This document shows positions 1 to 8,395 of a stretch of 64,000 nucleotides of DNA, in pieces; the stretch's first letter is position 1, and each line of letters begins with the position of its first letter. Source of the DNA: Myxococcales bacterium (lineage in GTDB: Bacteria; Myxococcota_A; Polyangia; Polyangiales; Ga0077539); assembly GCA_016793325.1 (NCBI GenBank), contig JAEUKI010000017.1, positions 32,522 to 96,521 on the forward strand. Reading direction: 5' to 3'. The notes beneath the pieces were generated by a model, which was not told the origin of the DNA, made no database searches, and saw only the letters and a list, made by a program, of their open reading frames with translations. Position numbers and translations under genes: made by a program.

Positions 1-48
1 AGCGCCTTCGTTCGCTACGAGTTCGGCGCGCGCGAGGTGTCCCAGTGA
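1..48 (+). CDS. 3' end of an upstream gene (partial)
   Basis: Frame 1 is open from the first base to a TGA at 46-48 and gives 15 residues ending in GAREVSQ. The stop overlaps the GTG start of the next gene (GTGA at 45-48), a typical translationally coupled arrangement. Nothing can be said about the product because only its tail lies in the window. Confidence 0.6.
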   Translation, partial: SAFVRYEFGAREVSQ

Positions 49-701
49 GCGGCGCGCGACGACGCACGATCACGCTCGCGACGGCCCTGTCGCTCGCGGC
101 GCTGCCCGCGCTCGGACAGGCGCAATCCACGCGACCCGCGCCCGCTTCGCCGCCCGCTCAGGTCGCGCAACCCGCGCGCGACGGCGTTCGACTCCGCGGA
201 GGCATCGCCCTCGTCGCCGGTCCGTACCTCCCGTACGGCACGACGAACCTTCAATCCACCGGCGGCGCGGCGGGGCTCGCGGTTCGCTTCGGCGCGCAGT
301 TCAACCACTACGTCGGGCTCTACGTTCACAGCCAGAACCTCGGCGGCGCGATCGGCGCGCAGTCCACGAGCGGAACGGTCTCGGGCGCCGTGATGTTTCA
401 CAGTCAAAACGCGCTGCTCGCGTCGATCACCATCGCGCACACCGTCGAGATGGGCGCGGGCCCGAGCCTCGACGTGCTCGCCTTCGGCAACTGCGACAGC
501 GCCTCGCTCTCGTGCGCGTCCGGGATCAACACTGGCCTCGGCGCCCACGCCCGCTTCGCCCTCCTGCTCGGCGGATGGAACCCATCGGGCCCGCGTCGCT
601 TCGGCATGAGCATCAGCGCGGACCTGCACCCGATCAAGTACGTCGGTCAGGACGGCGGCCTGCTCGCGACCGTCTTCGGCCTCGGCCTCGATTGGTTTTG
701 A
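45..701 (+). CDS. Secreted, probable outer-membrane beta-barrel protein
   Basis: A 218-residue protein starting at a GTG that overlaps the stop of the upstream gene. It has an arginine-rich n-region, a hydrophobic core and an Ala-x-Ala-like cleavage region ending near AQS (about residue 28). A Pro/Ala linker follows, then alternating polar and hydrophobic stretches rich in Gly and aromatic residues, ending in LGLDWF. A terminal Phe is typical of proteins inserted by BamA, so a small outer-membrane barrel is the best inference. I recognise no specific family. Likely cotranscribed with the preceding gene. Confidence 0.6.
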   Translation: MSGARRRTITLATALSLAALPALGQAQSTRPAPASPPAQVAQPARDGVRLRGGIALVAGPYLPYGTTNLQSTGGAAGLAVRFGAQFNHYVGLYVHSQNLGGAIGAQSTSGTVSGAVMFHSQNALLASITIAHTVEMGAGPSLDVLAFGNCDSASLSCASGINTGLGAHARFALLLGGWNPSGPRRFGMSISADLHPIKYVGQDGGLLATVFGLGLDWF

Positions 702-746
702 GCTCGCGATTCGCCAGCAAAAATCCAGGCAATATCGCGATACAAC

Positions 747-1961
747 TCAACCAGGCGGGCACTCGAACGTGAAGCGCACCATCGCGCCCGGGTCGCGCTG
801 CACGCGATCGCACGTCACGGGGCAGAGACGAACGATGTCGCCCATCGCGCCAGCGTCGCTCACCACGCCGCGGACCGCATAGAACCCGTCGCCGCACTCG
901 GCCTCGTCGCGCACCGGGCGCGTGGTGGTCGACGATCCATCGGAGAGCGAGACGGTGAGGCGCGCGTAGGACAGATCCGGGACGCGCCCGTCGGTCAACA
1001 TCGGGACGCCGAACTCGCACGGGACGCGCGTGCTCGCGATCGCCTGCGCGGCCACCGCGTCGAACAACCGCGAATACTCCGCGAAATTGCAGAGCGGAAA
1101 CCGATAGCCGCCCGTCTCCCGCGCGAGCTCTTGCAGCTCCGGCGCGGGAAAAGCGCGAAACCCCGAGCACATCGTCGTCACGAGCGGCGCCGACGGAGGC
1201 CACGGCGTCGAGCTCGGCATGTTGTTTCCGAGCCCCGCGACCGCGTGCACCGTGTAGCGCCGGTTGGTCATCGTGCCGAAGTACGGAACGAGATCCGCCG
1301 CGCTCATTCCCATATAGAACTGCGCCCGCGTCCCGTGCAGGGACATCGTCGGCTCGAGCCTGTCGTCGTCCGTGAAGTCCACGATGGCCTTCAGCGAGTC
1401 CGTTCGAAGGTGCGGGAGCGCGCGACGCAGGTAGCCCGGCAGACGAATCAGCAGCTCGGTCGTCCCGATCCCCTCGGACACGAAGCGATAGCGCGGGTTC
1501 GTCGCGGGGCCCATCACGTCGCCGCCCACCACCACGACGCGGTAGTCCACCATCGCGTCCTCGAGCGCGCGAATCAAATTCGGAACGAGCGTCGCGTTGA
1601 TCGCCATCCTCGGCGGATTGAAGCTCCCCGTCGAGTCCACCACCGCGATCACGTCGAGCGGCCGTCGCACGATCCGCGACATCGCTCCGATCGACGCGCA
1701 CGAGCTGTCCGGCGGCGGACCGCTCTCGACCATCGGCGCATCGCGAACGCCCGAGTCCATCACGGACGCGTCCGTCGTCGCCCCGTCCATCCCCGTCGTT
1801 CCGTCGACGCTCGGGACGTCCGCGCGAACGCCGGTGTCCGCCGGCCCCTCGGGCGTCGAGCACGCCGCGAGGCCGATGGTGGCACACAGAATCAAGTGTA
1901 CGGTCGTGCCCGTGGAGGTCGACGCGCGGGCGAGCGCGAAAGATCGAAGCGAGTCGTTCAT
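747..1961 (-). CDS. Lipoprotein with von Willebrand factor A-like domain
   Basis: 404 residues. The N-terminus is a lipoprotein signal with lipobox LAAC (Cys34), followed by an Asp/Ser/Gly-rich linker of the kind myxobacterial surface lipoproteins carry. A VWA fold starts near residue 100. Its metal-site motif is D109-S-T-G-S113, a variant of DxSxS with Thr in the middle. Eight or more Cys in the C-terminal half probably form disulfides. It follows the PEGA gene by 100 bases on the same strand. The ATG was chosen because the longer frame lacks a signal peptide. Exact ligand unknown. Confidence 0.7.
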   Translation of the reverse strand: MNDSLRSFALARASTSTGTTVHLILCATIGLAACSTPEGPADTGVRADVPSVDGTTGMDGATTDASVMDSGVRDAPMVESGPPPDSSCASIGAMSRIVRRPLDVIAVVDSTGSFNPPRMAINATLVPNLIRALEDAMVDYRVVVVGGDVMGPATNPRYRFVSEGIGTTELLIRLPGYLRRALPHLRTDSLKAIVDFTDDDRLEPTMSLHGTRAQFYMGMSAADLVPYFGTMTNRRYTVHAVAGLGNNMPSSTPWPPSAPLVTTMCSGFRAFPAPELQELARETGGYRFPLCNFAEYSRLFDAVAAQAIASTRVPCEFGVPMLTDGRVPDLSYARLTVSLSDGSSTTTRPVRDEAECGDGFYAVRGVVSDAGAMGDIVRLCPVTCDRVQRDPGAMVRFTFECPPG

Positions 1962-2061
1962 GCGTAGCTCGGGCGATGTGCGGGTCGATCGACGGACAGC
2001 GTAAAGGGTTCGACGCGATCGTACACCGCGATGGGCGCGCTCGTGGCGCTCGAGTCGGCCA

Positions 2062-3510
2062 TCAAAACGCGAGCCGCGCGCTGAGCGAACCGGGGCCCGC
2101 GCCGACGCGAAACTCCGGCGCCCGCGTGAAGCGATCGGTCGGCGGCGCCACGGCGAAGAACGAGATCGACGCGATCGCCAGGCCCACACCCACGAAGCCG
2201 CTGATCCCCGTGACCCAGAGCCACGTCGATTCGTTCGTCGATTGCTGCGAAATCTGCATCTGCCGATCGATGATCGCCCGCGAGTTCGGGCACGCCGTGC
2301 GGGCGCACTGCGCGAGGTCCATCTCGAGCTGGGTGTACTCCGCGTCGAACGTCCGATTGCGAACCAGCAGGACGATCGCCGCGACGCCCGTCGTCGCGAG
2401 CAGCGTAAACCCAGGGATCGCCGTGCCCACCCACAGCCGTCGCAGCAGCTGTGCGTGCTGATCGTACGCGAGTCGATAGGCCGCCGTCGGTCGCAGCAGC
2501 ACATCGACGCTCAGCGACTCGCCTGCCGTCACGCTCACGTCGCGCTCGGACGGAATGAACCCCGGCAGCTCGACGCGCAGCCGATGCGTCCCCGGCGGGA
2601 GCGCATACGATCCGTCCATCGGGATCCGCCTCCGCGCGATCGTCGCGAATCCGCCGCGCTCGTTCGTGCGCACGACGAGCCGCCCCGCGACCGAGTCCGG
2701 GATCTCGTCGAGCCACGCGAGCTGCGCGCGCACCGTCGCGCCTCCCTCGACCGCGTCGACCACCGTCTCGTAGCTGTTGTACCCGTCCGCCGTGACGCGC
2801 ACCGTGTGCCGTCCCTCGTCCACCACGAGCGCGCTCTCGATCGGCGTTCGCCCGAGCTCGCGCCCGTCGACCATGATCCGCGCCCCGCGCACGTTGCACT
2901 CGACCATGATCCCCGACTGCGTCCGCGTGAGCGGCTCGGAGATCGTTCGCGCTTCACCGCCCGCGATCGTGACGCGCTGCTCGCGCGCGACGAACCGCGG
3001 CGCCCGCAGCGTCACGCGACGATCGCCCGCGGACACGCGAACGCCCGCGCGCGCTTGCTCGGCCGTGTACGCGCGACCGTCTACGTTGACCTCGAGCCCC
3101 GGCGCGTCGAGCGCCACGATGATGCGCCCGATGCGCGACTCGATGCGCGCCGCAGCCGCGTCGAGCTCGCTCGCCCTTCGACCGACGGACGCCGCGGGCG
3201 CCCTCGCGCGATACTGCGCGAGCGCCTCGGCGGCCTCGACGTAGTGGCTGGCGTTCTCGTGGGCCGCCGCGAGGTTGAACAAGATCTCGACGTTGCCCGA
3301 GAGCGCGTACGCCGCGTCGAACTCAGCCACGGCCCCCGCCCAGTCGCCCTCGCGCGCGAGCTGCACGCCTCGGTCGAAGCGCTGCGCCGCCTGCTGCTCG
3401 TTCGCAGAGAGCGCGGGCTGACTCGGCCCTCGCCGTTGCGCGAGCGCGCTGCGAGGGACGAGCGCCGCCGCGAGCACCAGGACCGCTGCGCTCTTCGAAT
3501 ACACACCCAT
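2062..3510 (-). CDS. TPR-PEGA envelope protein with two C-terminal membrane segments
   Basis: 482 residues. A signal peptide (cleavage near ALAQ) is followed by a tetratricopeptide-like helical region (about residues 40-120), then several PEGA-type beta modules with the typical phrases (VDGRELGRTPIE, GRHTVRVTADGY, GTHRLRVELPGF). Two hydrophobic helices lie near residues 365-390 and 430-455, ending in SARLAF. PEGA domains are thought to bind cell-wall or surface polymers. The ATG at 3510 has AGGAGC 12 bases upstream; the alternative GTG at 3531 would contain that ribosome site inside the gene. It lies 30 bases downstream of the kinase gene, suggesting one transcript. Confidence 0.75.
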   Translation of the reverse strand: MGVYSKSAAVLVLAAALVPRSALAQRRGPSQPALSANEQQAAQRFDRGVQLAREGDWAGAVAEFDAAYALSGNVEILFNLAAAHENASHYVEAAEALAQYRARAPAASVGRRASELDAAAARIESRIGRIIVALDAPGLEVNVDGRAYTAEQARAGVRVSAGDRRVTLRAPRFVAREQRVTIAGGEARTISEPLTRTQSGIMVECNVRGARIMVDGRELGRTPIESALVVDEGRHTVRVTADGYNSYETVVDAVEGGATVRAQLAWLDEIPDSVAGRLVVRTNERGGFATIARRRIPMDGSYALPPGTHRLRVELPGFIPSERDVSVTAGESLSVDVLLRPTAAYRLAYDQHAQLLRRLWVGTAIPGFTLLATTGVAAIVLLVRNRTFDAEYTQLEMDLAQCARTACPNSRAIIDRQMQISQQSTNESTWLWVTGISGFVGVGLAIASISFFAVAPPTDRFTRAPEFRVGAGPGSLSARLAF

Positions 3511-3540
3511 TGAATCAATTGCTCCTGACACGCTCGCGCC

Positions 3541-5292
3541 TCAGCGCGGCCTCGACTGCAGCAGAGGATTGACGCCGATCACGCGCAAGCGACCGTTGTC
3601 GTTGTGAATGCTGTTGTTGCGGGGTCGCCCCGAGGGCCTCGCCGCGGACGGCCCGCTCGCGACGCCTGCGTCCTGCGGCGTCTGCGCCACCGAAGCGGGG
3701 TCGCGCACGAGCTGCTGCGCGATCGCGCGAGGCCCGGTCACGACGAAGCTCGCCTCTTGGTAGTCGAGATACCCCGCGGCGCGCACGCGCAGGCTGTGAG
3801 CTCGCCCGTCGATGGGCAAATCGATCCGCGTGGCTCCGTGCCCGATCACGCGATCGTCGAGGAGGATCTCTGCCTCCATCGGCGAGAACGCGAACATGAT
3901 CGTCGCGCTCGTCGCGGTGGGCGCGGTCGTCGTGGGCGCCGGACGCGTCGAGGGCCGCTCGTTCGCGGGTCCCGCAGGAGCCCCTCCGCTCTTCGAGCGC
4001 GCGACGAGCCCCACCCCGAGCGCGGCGACCACCGCGGCCACGGCGGCGACGAGCGCGACCGGCGGCCCCTGCGTCGGCCGCGCTGGCTCGATCCGCGCGG
4101 ACGGCAGCGGCACTTCGTGCGGAGCCTCCGTCGACGCGAGCTCGCTCTTGGCGACCGGCTTCGATTGTGTGGGCTTGTTTTCGACTGTCCCTGTGACCTC
4201 TGGCAGCTTCGAGGACGACGGCGCAGCGCTCGTCGGCGCGATGGTCGCGTCGAGCTCGAGGGAGGATCGAGAGGGCGTCCCGCCCGACGCGGTGACGTTG
4301 GCGTTGCCGTGGTTCGGCGAGGCGGCGCTCGCGTCCGCGGTGACCGCGAGCGCCACGGGGACGCTCGGGCCCCGAGGCTCTCGCGAAGCGGACGCTCCAG
4401 CGTCGCCCACAAACGGGTCGAGCGCTGCGCAGAGGGCCTCCATCGACTCGAAGCGCGCCTTCGGGTCTCGCGAGAGCGCGCGCTCGACGACCTTCGCGAG
4501 CGCCTCGGGCAGCTCGGGACGAAGGGCCACGAGCGATTCGGGATCCGCGGTGACCTTCGCGATGATGAGCCCGTTGTACGTCTCGGCCACGTGCGGCGGG
4601 CGCCCCGCGAGCGCTTCGTAGAGCATCGCGGCGAACGCGTACTGATCCGCGGCTTGGGTGACGTCCTTGGCGCCGCCCGCTTGCTCGGGGGCCATGTAGA
4701 GCGGCGTCCCCATCGAGGCCTGCGTGCTCGTGAGGCGAACGTCGGGATCGAGGGTGTTCTTGGCGATCCCGAAGTCGAGCACCTTCGGGACGAGCGAGCG
4801 TTCACCAGGCAATTTCGCGACGAACACGTTGTCCGGCTTGACGTCGCGGTGGATGAAGCCTTTTGTGTGCGCATAATCGAGCGCGCGCCCCACGGGCAAA
4901 AGCAGCGCGAGCAACGGGCCGACGGGCGCGGGAGAGTTGCGCTCGAGCCAATTCGTGAGCGGCTCGCCCTCGAGGTACTCCATCACCAGAAAGGGCTTGG
5001 CGCCGTCGACGCCGAAGTCCGTGACCTCGACGATGTTCTTGTGACGCACTTCGTTGGCGGTGCGCGCTTCCTGCAGAAACCGCTGGACGATCGACGGAAC
5101 CGTCGAGACCTCGGGCCGCAACAGCTTCACCGCGACGCGCTTCTTGATGGTCCGATGCACGGCCTCGTAGACCGCGCCCATCCCGCCCTGGCCGAGCACG
5201 CGAACGATCTCGTAGCGGTCGGCCAACACGGTTCCCGGCGCTACGCCAGGGACGCCGATCGGTTCGGCTCCGCCCTCGCTGTCTGACTCCAC
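3541..5292 (-). CDS. Hanks-type Ser/Thr protein kinase
   Basis: 583 residues with a complete N-terminal kinase domain: glycine loop GQGGMG (34-39), ATP Lys56, Glu75 in helix C, HRDVKPDN (148-155), DFG (173-175) and an APE-like MAPEQ. A low-complexity Ser/Thr/Pro linker follows, then one transmembrane helix (near 410-430) and a short extracytoplasmic PEGA-like region (about residues 460-515). This is a PknB-style receptor layout with the sensor outside. The start is GTG. It heads the minus-strand group with the PEGA and VWA genes, so it may sense the same envelope material. All catalytic residues are present, so it should be active. Confidence 0.9.
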   Translation of the reverse strand: MESDSEGGAEPIGVPGVAPGTVLADRYEIVRVLGQGGMGAVYEAVHRTIKKRVAVKLLRPEVSTVPSIVQRFLQEARTANEVRHKNIVEVTDFGVDGAKPFLVMEYLEGEPLTNWLERNSPAPVGPLLALLLPVGRALDYAHTKGFIHRDVKPDNVFVAKLPGERSLVPKVLDFGIAKNTLDPDVRLTSTQASMGTPLYMAPEQAGGAKDVTQAADQYAFAAMLYEALAGRPPHVAETYNGLIIAKVTADPESLVALRPELPEALAKVVERALSRDPKARFESMEALCAALDPFVGDAGASASREPRGPSVPVALAVTADASAASPNHGNANVTASGGTPSRSSLELDATIAPTSAAPSSSKLPEVTGTVENKPTQSKPVAKSELASTEAPHEVPLPSARIEPARPTQGPPVALVAAVAAVVAALGVGLVARSKSGGAPAGPANERPSTRPAPTTTAPTATSATIMFAFSPMEAEILLDDRVIGHGATRIDLPIDGRAHSLRVRAAGYLDYQEASFVVTGPRAIAQQLVRDPASVAQTPQDAGVASGPSAARPSGRPRNNSIHNDNGRLRVIGVNPLLQSRPR

Positions 5293-5376
5293 GTCGACGA
5301 TGGTAGCAAAAGCGCTAGCGCTGCGGACGGAGCCGAGCCAAAGCCCTCCAAGAGTCTCTAAACAACCGACGAGCGC

Positions 5377-6291
5377 TTACGGACGAGCGAGGTCGCGCGA
5401 GGGCGCTGCGCTCGTCGCGTCGCTCGACGGGCTCACCGACGCGTGCATCCAGGGAACCATCGTTTGCAAGAGCCCCTCTGCGTCTTCGAGGTACGGGCTG
5501 TGTCCGACGCCCTCGGGCTCGATCACGGTCGCGCCGCGCAAGTGCGTCGCGAAGAACTCGCGACAGCCCGCGGGAAACACCCGGTCACCCTTCGGCCACA
5601 CGAGCAGCGTCGGCGCGCGAACGGATCGAACCTCGTGCGCTGAAAACTGGTGCTCGGCGCGGGTCGACGAGAGCAGCGAGCGCACCGAAGGCGCCGCGAA
5701 TTTCTGCTGCGTCCCCCACGCGAGCATCGAGCGCGGCCACGGCGGACGCACGAACACGCGGTCGACGAAGTCCTTCGCGCTCTGGCGCGAGTCGATCGCG
5801 ACGCTCTTTCGAAACGTCTCGAACTGGCGCTCGCTCATCGGCGCGCCCGCGGGCGAGACCAACACGAGCCCTCGCACGCGCTCGCCGCGCGCCATCGTGA
5901 ACCGCAGCGCCGCGGCGCCGCCGAGCGAGTTGCCGAACACCACGCACTCGCCGGGCGCGATCGCGTCGAGCGCTTGAATCATGCCGCGCTCGAGCGACTC
6001 GGGCGTGAGCCCGTCCGCAGGGACCTCGCTGTCGCCGTGCCCCGGAAGATCCAGCGCGATCACCGCGCGCGCGTGCTTTCGCAGCGGCTCGAGCAGCGGG
6101 CTCAAGTGAACCGCGGCGCTGCTGAGCCCGTGCAAGAGAACGATCGTCGGCAACGGTCCGCGGCCGGGCGCCGCGAGCGCGTGCACCGTCCCCCCATCGG
6201 TCTCGACGTGCACGCTCTTGAACCCGCGCGCTTTCAGCGGAAGAAACAAGAGTCGCTCAGGGGGAAGCAGTGCTGCCACGAGCGGGAACAC
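5377..6291 (-). CDS. Alpha/beta-hydrolase
   Basis: 304 residues with the classical fold: oxyanion segment LLHGLSS (about 52-58), DLPGHGDS (81-88), nucleophile elbow GNSLGG with Ser122, an acid in the late WPKGDRVFP segment and the catalytic His in GVGHSPY. This is the lipase/esterase-like family; substrate not deducible. The GTG start has AAGG about ten bases upstream. It diverges from an acyltransferase gene across a short region full of TGAC/GTCA half-sites, so both may respond to one regulator of lipid metabolism (inference). Confidence 0.8.
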   Translation of the reverse strand: MFPLVAALLPPERLLFLPLKARGFKSVHVETDGGTVHALAAPGRGPLPTIVLLHGLSSAAVHLSPLLEPLRKHARAVIALDLPGHGDSEVPADGLTPESLERGMIQALDAIAPGECVVFGNSLGGAAALRFTMARGERVRGLVLVSPAGAPMSERQFETFRKSVAIDSRQSAKDFVDRVFVRPPWPRSMLAWGTQQKFAAPSVRSLLSSTRAEHQFSAHEVRSVRAPTLLVWPKGDRVFPAGCREFFATHLRGATVIEPEGVGHSPYLEDAEGLLQTMVPWMHASVSPSSDATSAAPSRDLARP

Positions 6292-6308
6292 TGGACGGAC
6301 CTTGCGCG

Positions 6309-6361
6309 TTGGTCAAAGTCGTGACATTGACCAACGTCAGTCACCGACTAACGTCAGTAAC
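6309..6361. promoter_or_regulatory. Candidate TetR-type operator cluster between divergent lipid genes
   Basis: The 110-base divergent region carries TGACCAACGTCAGTCA (6328-6343), a near-palindrome of form TGACYRACGTYRGTCA. A second copy 17 bases on (6345-6360) matches 13 of 16 positions. An inverted repeat TTGGTCAA/TTGACCAA (6309-6316 and 6327-6334) overlaps the first copy. A 14/16 match in reverse orientation is found at 29426-29441. Palindromes of this size are typical of TetR-family operators; the regulator is not in the window. Confidence 0.55.
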
Positions 6362-6400
6362 TCTCCTACCCTTCACCTTTCTCCCTACGCAGGTGCGCGC

Positions 6401-7372
6401 ATGGCCAGTCGATTGATGCAGTGGCTCCACGGAGAGCACGGACCGAAGCACGGCGTAGATCCCGGCGAGTTCGACGCGCGCGCGGTGGACGACACGCTCC
6501 GCAAGGTCGATCCGTTCTTCGTCGAAAACGACCGTCGCGGGTATTTTCGCTGCTCGTACGAGGGGTTCGAGAACATCCCCGACGAGCCCGTCATGATCGT
6601 GATGAACCACTCGGGCGGCACGACCATCCCGGACGTGTGGGGCTTTCTCGTGCGCTGGTACCGGACGTTCGGAAGCTCGCGGCCGATCCACGCGATGGCG
6701 CACGACATGATCTTCTCGCTCGACAAAGTTGGCGAGTTCTTCGCGCGACGGGGCGTCCTTCGCGCGACGCGCAGCTCGTGCCTCCGCGCGCTCAACGGCT
6801 ACAAGCGCGACGTGCTCGTGTTGCCGGGCGGAGACCGCGAGGTGTGGCGCCCGTACAGCAAGCGTTTCGAGTGCGATTTTGCTGGTCGAACTGGCTACGT
6901 GCGCATGGCCATGGAGGCGGGCGTACGGATCGTTCCCGTGGCGCACGCGGGCGCGCACGAGACGCTGATGGTGCTCAGCGACGGCCACTCGTTCGCGCGC
7001 AAGATCGGCCTGCAGCGCATCGCGCGAGCAGAGATCTTCCCCGTGCACTTGTCGCTTCCGTGGGGGCTCGCGGTGGGTCCGTGGCCGCACATCCCCGTGC
7101 CCGCGGCGCTTCGCTATCGCGTGGGCGAGCCGATCGAGACGCGCTGGGACGGCTTCGGCTCCGTCGGCGAAGAGCGCAACGACGCCTCCGAGCGCGCGTG
7201 GGTCAACGAGGTCGACATCCGCGTGCGCGCGAGCATCCAGCGCGGGCTCGACAAGTTCGCCGAGCGCGCCAACGAGAGCGCTGGGCCCGCGACGACCGCG
7301 TCCGGCGAGCAGCGGGCTCCGGCGCCCAACGCTGACGCAAACGCGAGCGCACCGACGACCGCGCGCGCTTGA
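6401..7372 (+). CDS. Glycerolipid/diacylglycerol-type acyltransferase (PlsC-like)
   Basis: 323 residues. The segment PVMIVMNHSGGTTIPD carries the acyltransferase His (His70) followed by Asp78; the spacing is wider than HX4D and resembles the LPLAT/DGAT2-like bacterial branch that begins with NHSGG. Further family landmarks are VLVLPGGDREVWRPYS and the VPVAHAGAHE strand. It would transfer an acyl chain to a glycerolipid at the inner membrane. The Ala/Thr-rich tail is nonconserved. The ATG is preceded by AGG at a workable distance; longer in-frame starts run through the operator region and are rejected. Confidence 0.75.
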   Translation: MASRLMQWLHGEHGPKHGVDPGEFDARAVDDTLRKVDPFFVENDRRGYFRCSYEGFENIPDEPVMIVMNHSGGTTIPDVWGFLVRWYRTFGSSRPIHAMAHDMIFSLDKVGEFFARRGVLRATRSSCLRALNGYKRDVLVLPGGDREVWRPYSKRFECDFAGRTGYVRMAMEAGVRIVPVAHAGAHETLMVLSDGHSFARKIGLQRIARAEIFPVHLSLPWGLAVGPWPHIPVPAALRYRVGEPIETRWDGFGSVGEERNDASERAWVNEVDIRVRASIQRGLDKFAERANESAGPATTASGEQRAPAPNADANASAPTTARA

Positions 7373-7432
7373 GAGCGTACCGAGGGCGCACTTTCATGAC
7401 GCCCACGCGCGAGTCGCGGTACCGTAGGGTCT

Positions 7433-8386
7433 ATGCGCGTTCGCTTCGTATGCTTCGCACTCGCGCTCGCGGCGTGCGGCCCTGATCGCACGATGATCCT
7501 CGTCCCGACGGACTCGGGCGTGATGGACGTCGCGCAAGACAGCCCGGCGCCGCCCGCGGACGGCGGCCGCTGCACGCGCCAAGAAGACTGCAACGACAAC
7601 ATCGCGTGCACCGAAGAGACGTGCGTCGTCGGCGGCGTGTGCGAGCGCATCGCCAACGACCGCATGTGCCCGATGGGGCAGCGCTGCTTCCTCGGTCGCG
7701 GCTGCGCGTCGGGAAGCTCGTGCACGCGCAACGAAGACTGCGACGACCGCGTCGCGTGCACGCGCGACGTGTGCGGCGCCGGCGGGGTCTGTCAGAACAT
7801 CCGCGACGACTCGCGCTGCCCCGCGGGCGATCGCTGCTCGTACACGCTCAACTGCGTCGCGCCCGGCCGCTGCGGAACGGACCCCGACTGCGACGACGGC
7901 CGCTTCTGCAACGGCCCCGAGCGCTGCACCGGCGGCATGTGCGGCGCAGGCACCGCGCCCAACTGCGCGGACTCGGACATGTGCACCGCAGACTTGTGTA
8001 ACGAAGCGATGCGGATGTGCGAGCACGTCACGCGCAACCCGTGTGGGGGCGTGGTATCGCCGGGCACCTATACGCTCGCGCCCGCGCCCTCGTACACGTG
8101 CGGCGCGGGCTCGCTGAACGTGTCGCAGGTCATGCTCGAGTCGAGCGCGTCGGGAGTCGTCGTGAGGGGCTTTCCAGTCGAGCTTCGCGGATCACCGCCG
8201 ACCGATGGACAATTTACGGCGCGCGGAGAGACTTCGATCGGAGGGTGTCAGTGGGTCTTCGCGTTGAGCGGAACCTTCCTCATGGCCAGTGAGTTTCGCG
8301 GCACTTGGACGGTCATGTTCAACTTCTGCGACGCGAGCCGAATGTGCTTCAGTCAATTTCGCGAAGTCACTGGAACGAGAATGTAG
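7433..8386 (+). CDS. Cys-rich repeat lipoprotein, paralogue 1
   Basis: 317 residues. The lipoprotein signal ends at LAAC (Cys15). Then come tandem modules of about 40-45 residues with the pattern C-T-R-x-E-D-C-x-D-x3-C-T-R-x2-C, three well-conserved and one degenerate, followed by a C-terminal beta-rich domain of about 110 residues. Such Cys-rich repeats are frequent in surface lipoproteins of myxobacteria; their function is unknown. The next gene is a paralogue nine bases downstream, pointing to a local duplication and one transcript. The ATG follows a TAGGGT ribosome site closely. Confidence 0.7.
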   Translation: MRVRFVCFALALAACGPDRTMILVPTDSGVMDVAQDSPAPPADGGRCTRQEDCNDNIACTEETCVVGGVCERIANDRMCPMGQRCFLGRGCASGSSCTRNEDCDDRVACTRDVCGAGGVCQNIRDDSRCPAGDRCSYTLNCVAPGRCGTDPDCDDGRFCNGPERCTGGMCGAGTAPNCADSDMCTADLCNEAMRMCEHVTRNPCGGVVSPGTYTLAPAPSYTCGAGSLNVSQVMLESSASGVVVRGFPVELRGSPPTDGQFTARGETSIGGCQWVFALSGTFLMASEFRGTWTVMFNFCDASRMCFSQFREVTGTRM

Positions 8387-8395
8387 GAGGCGACC

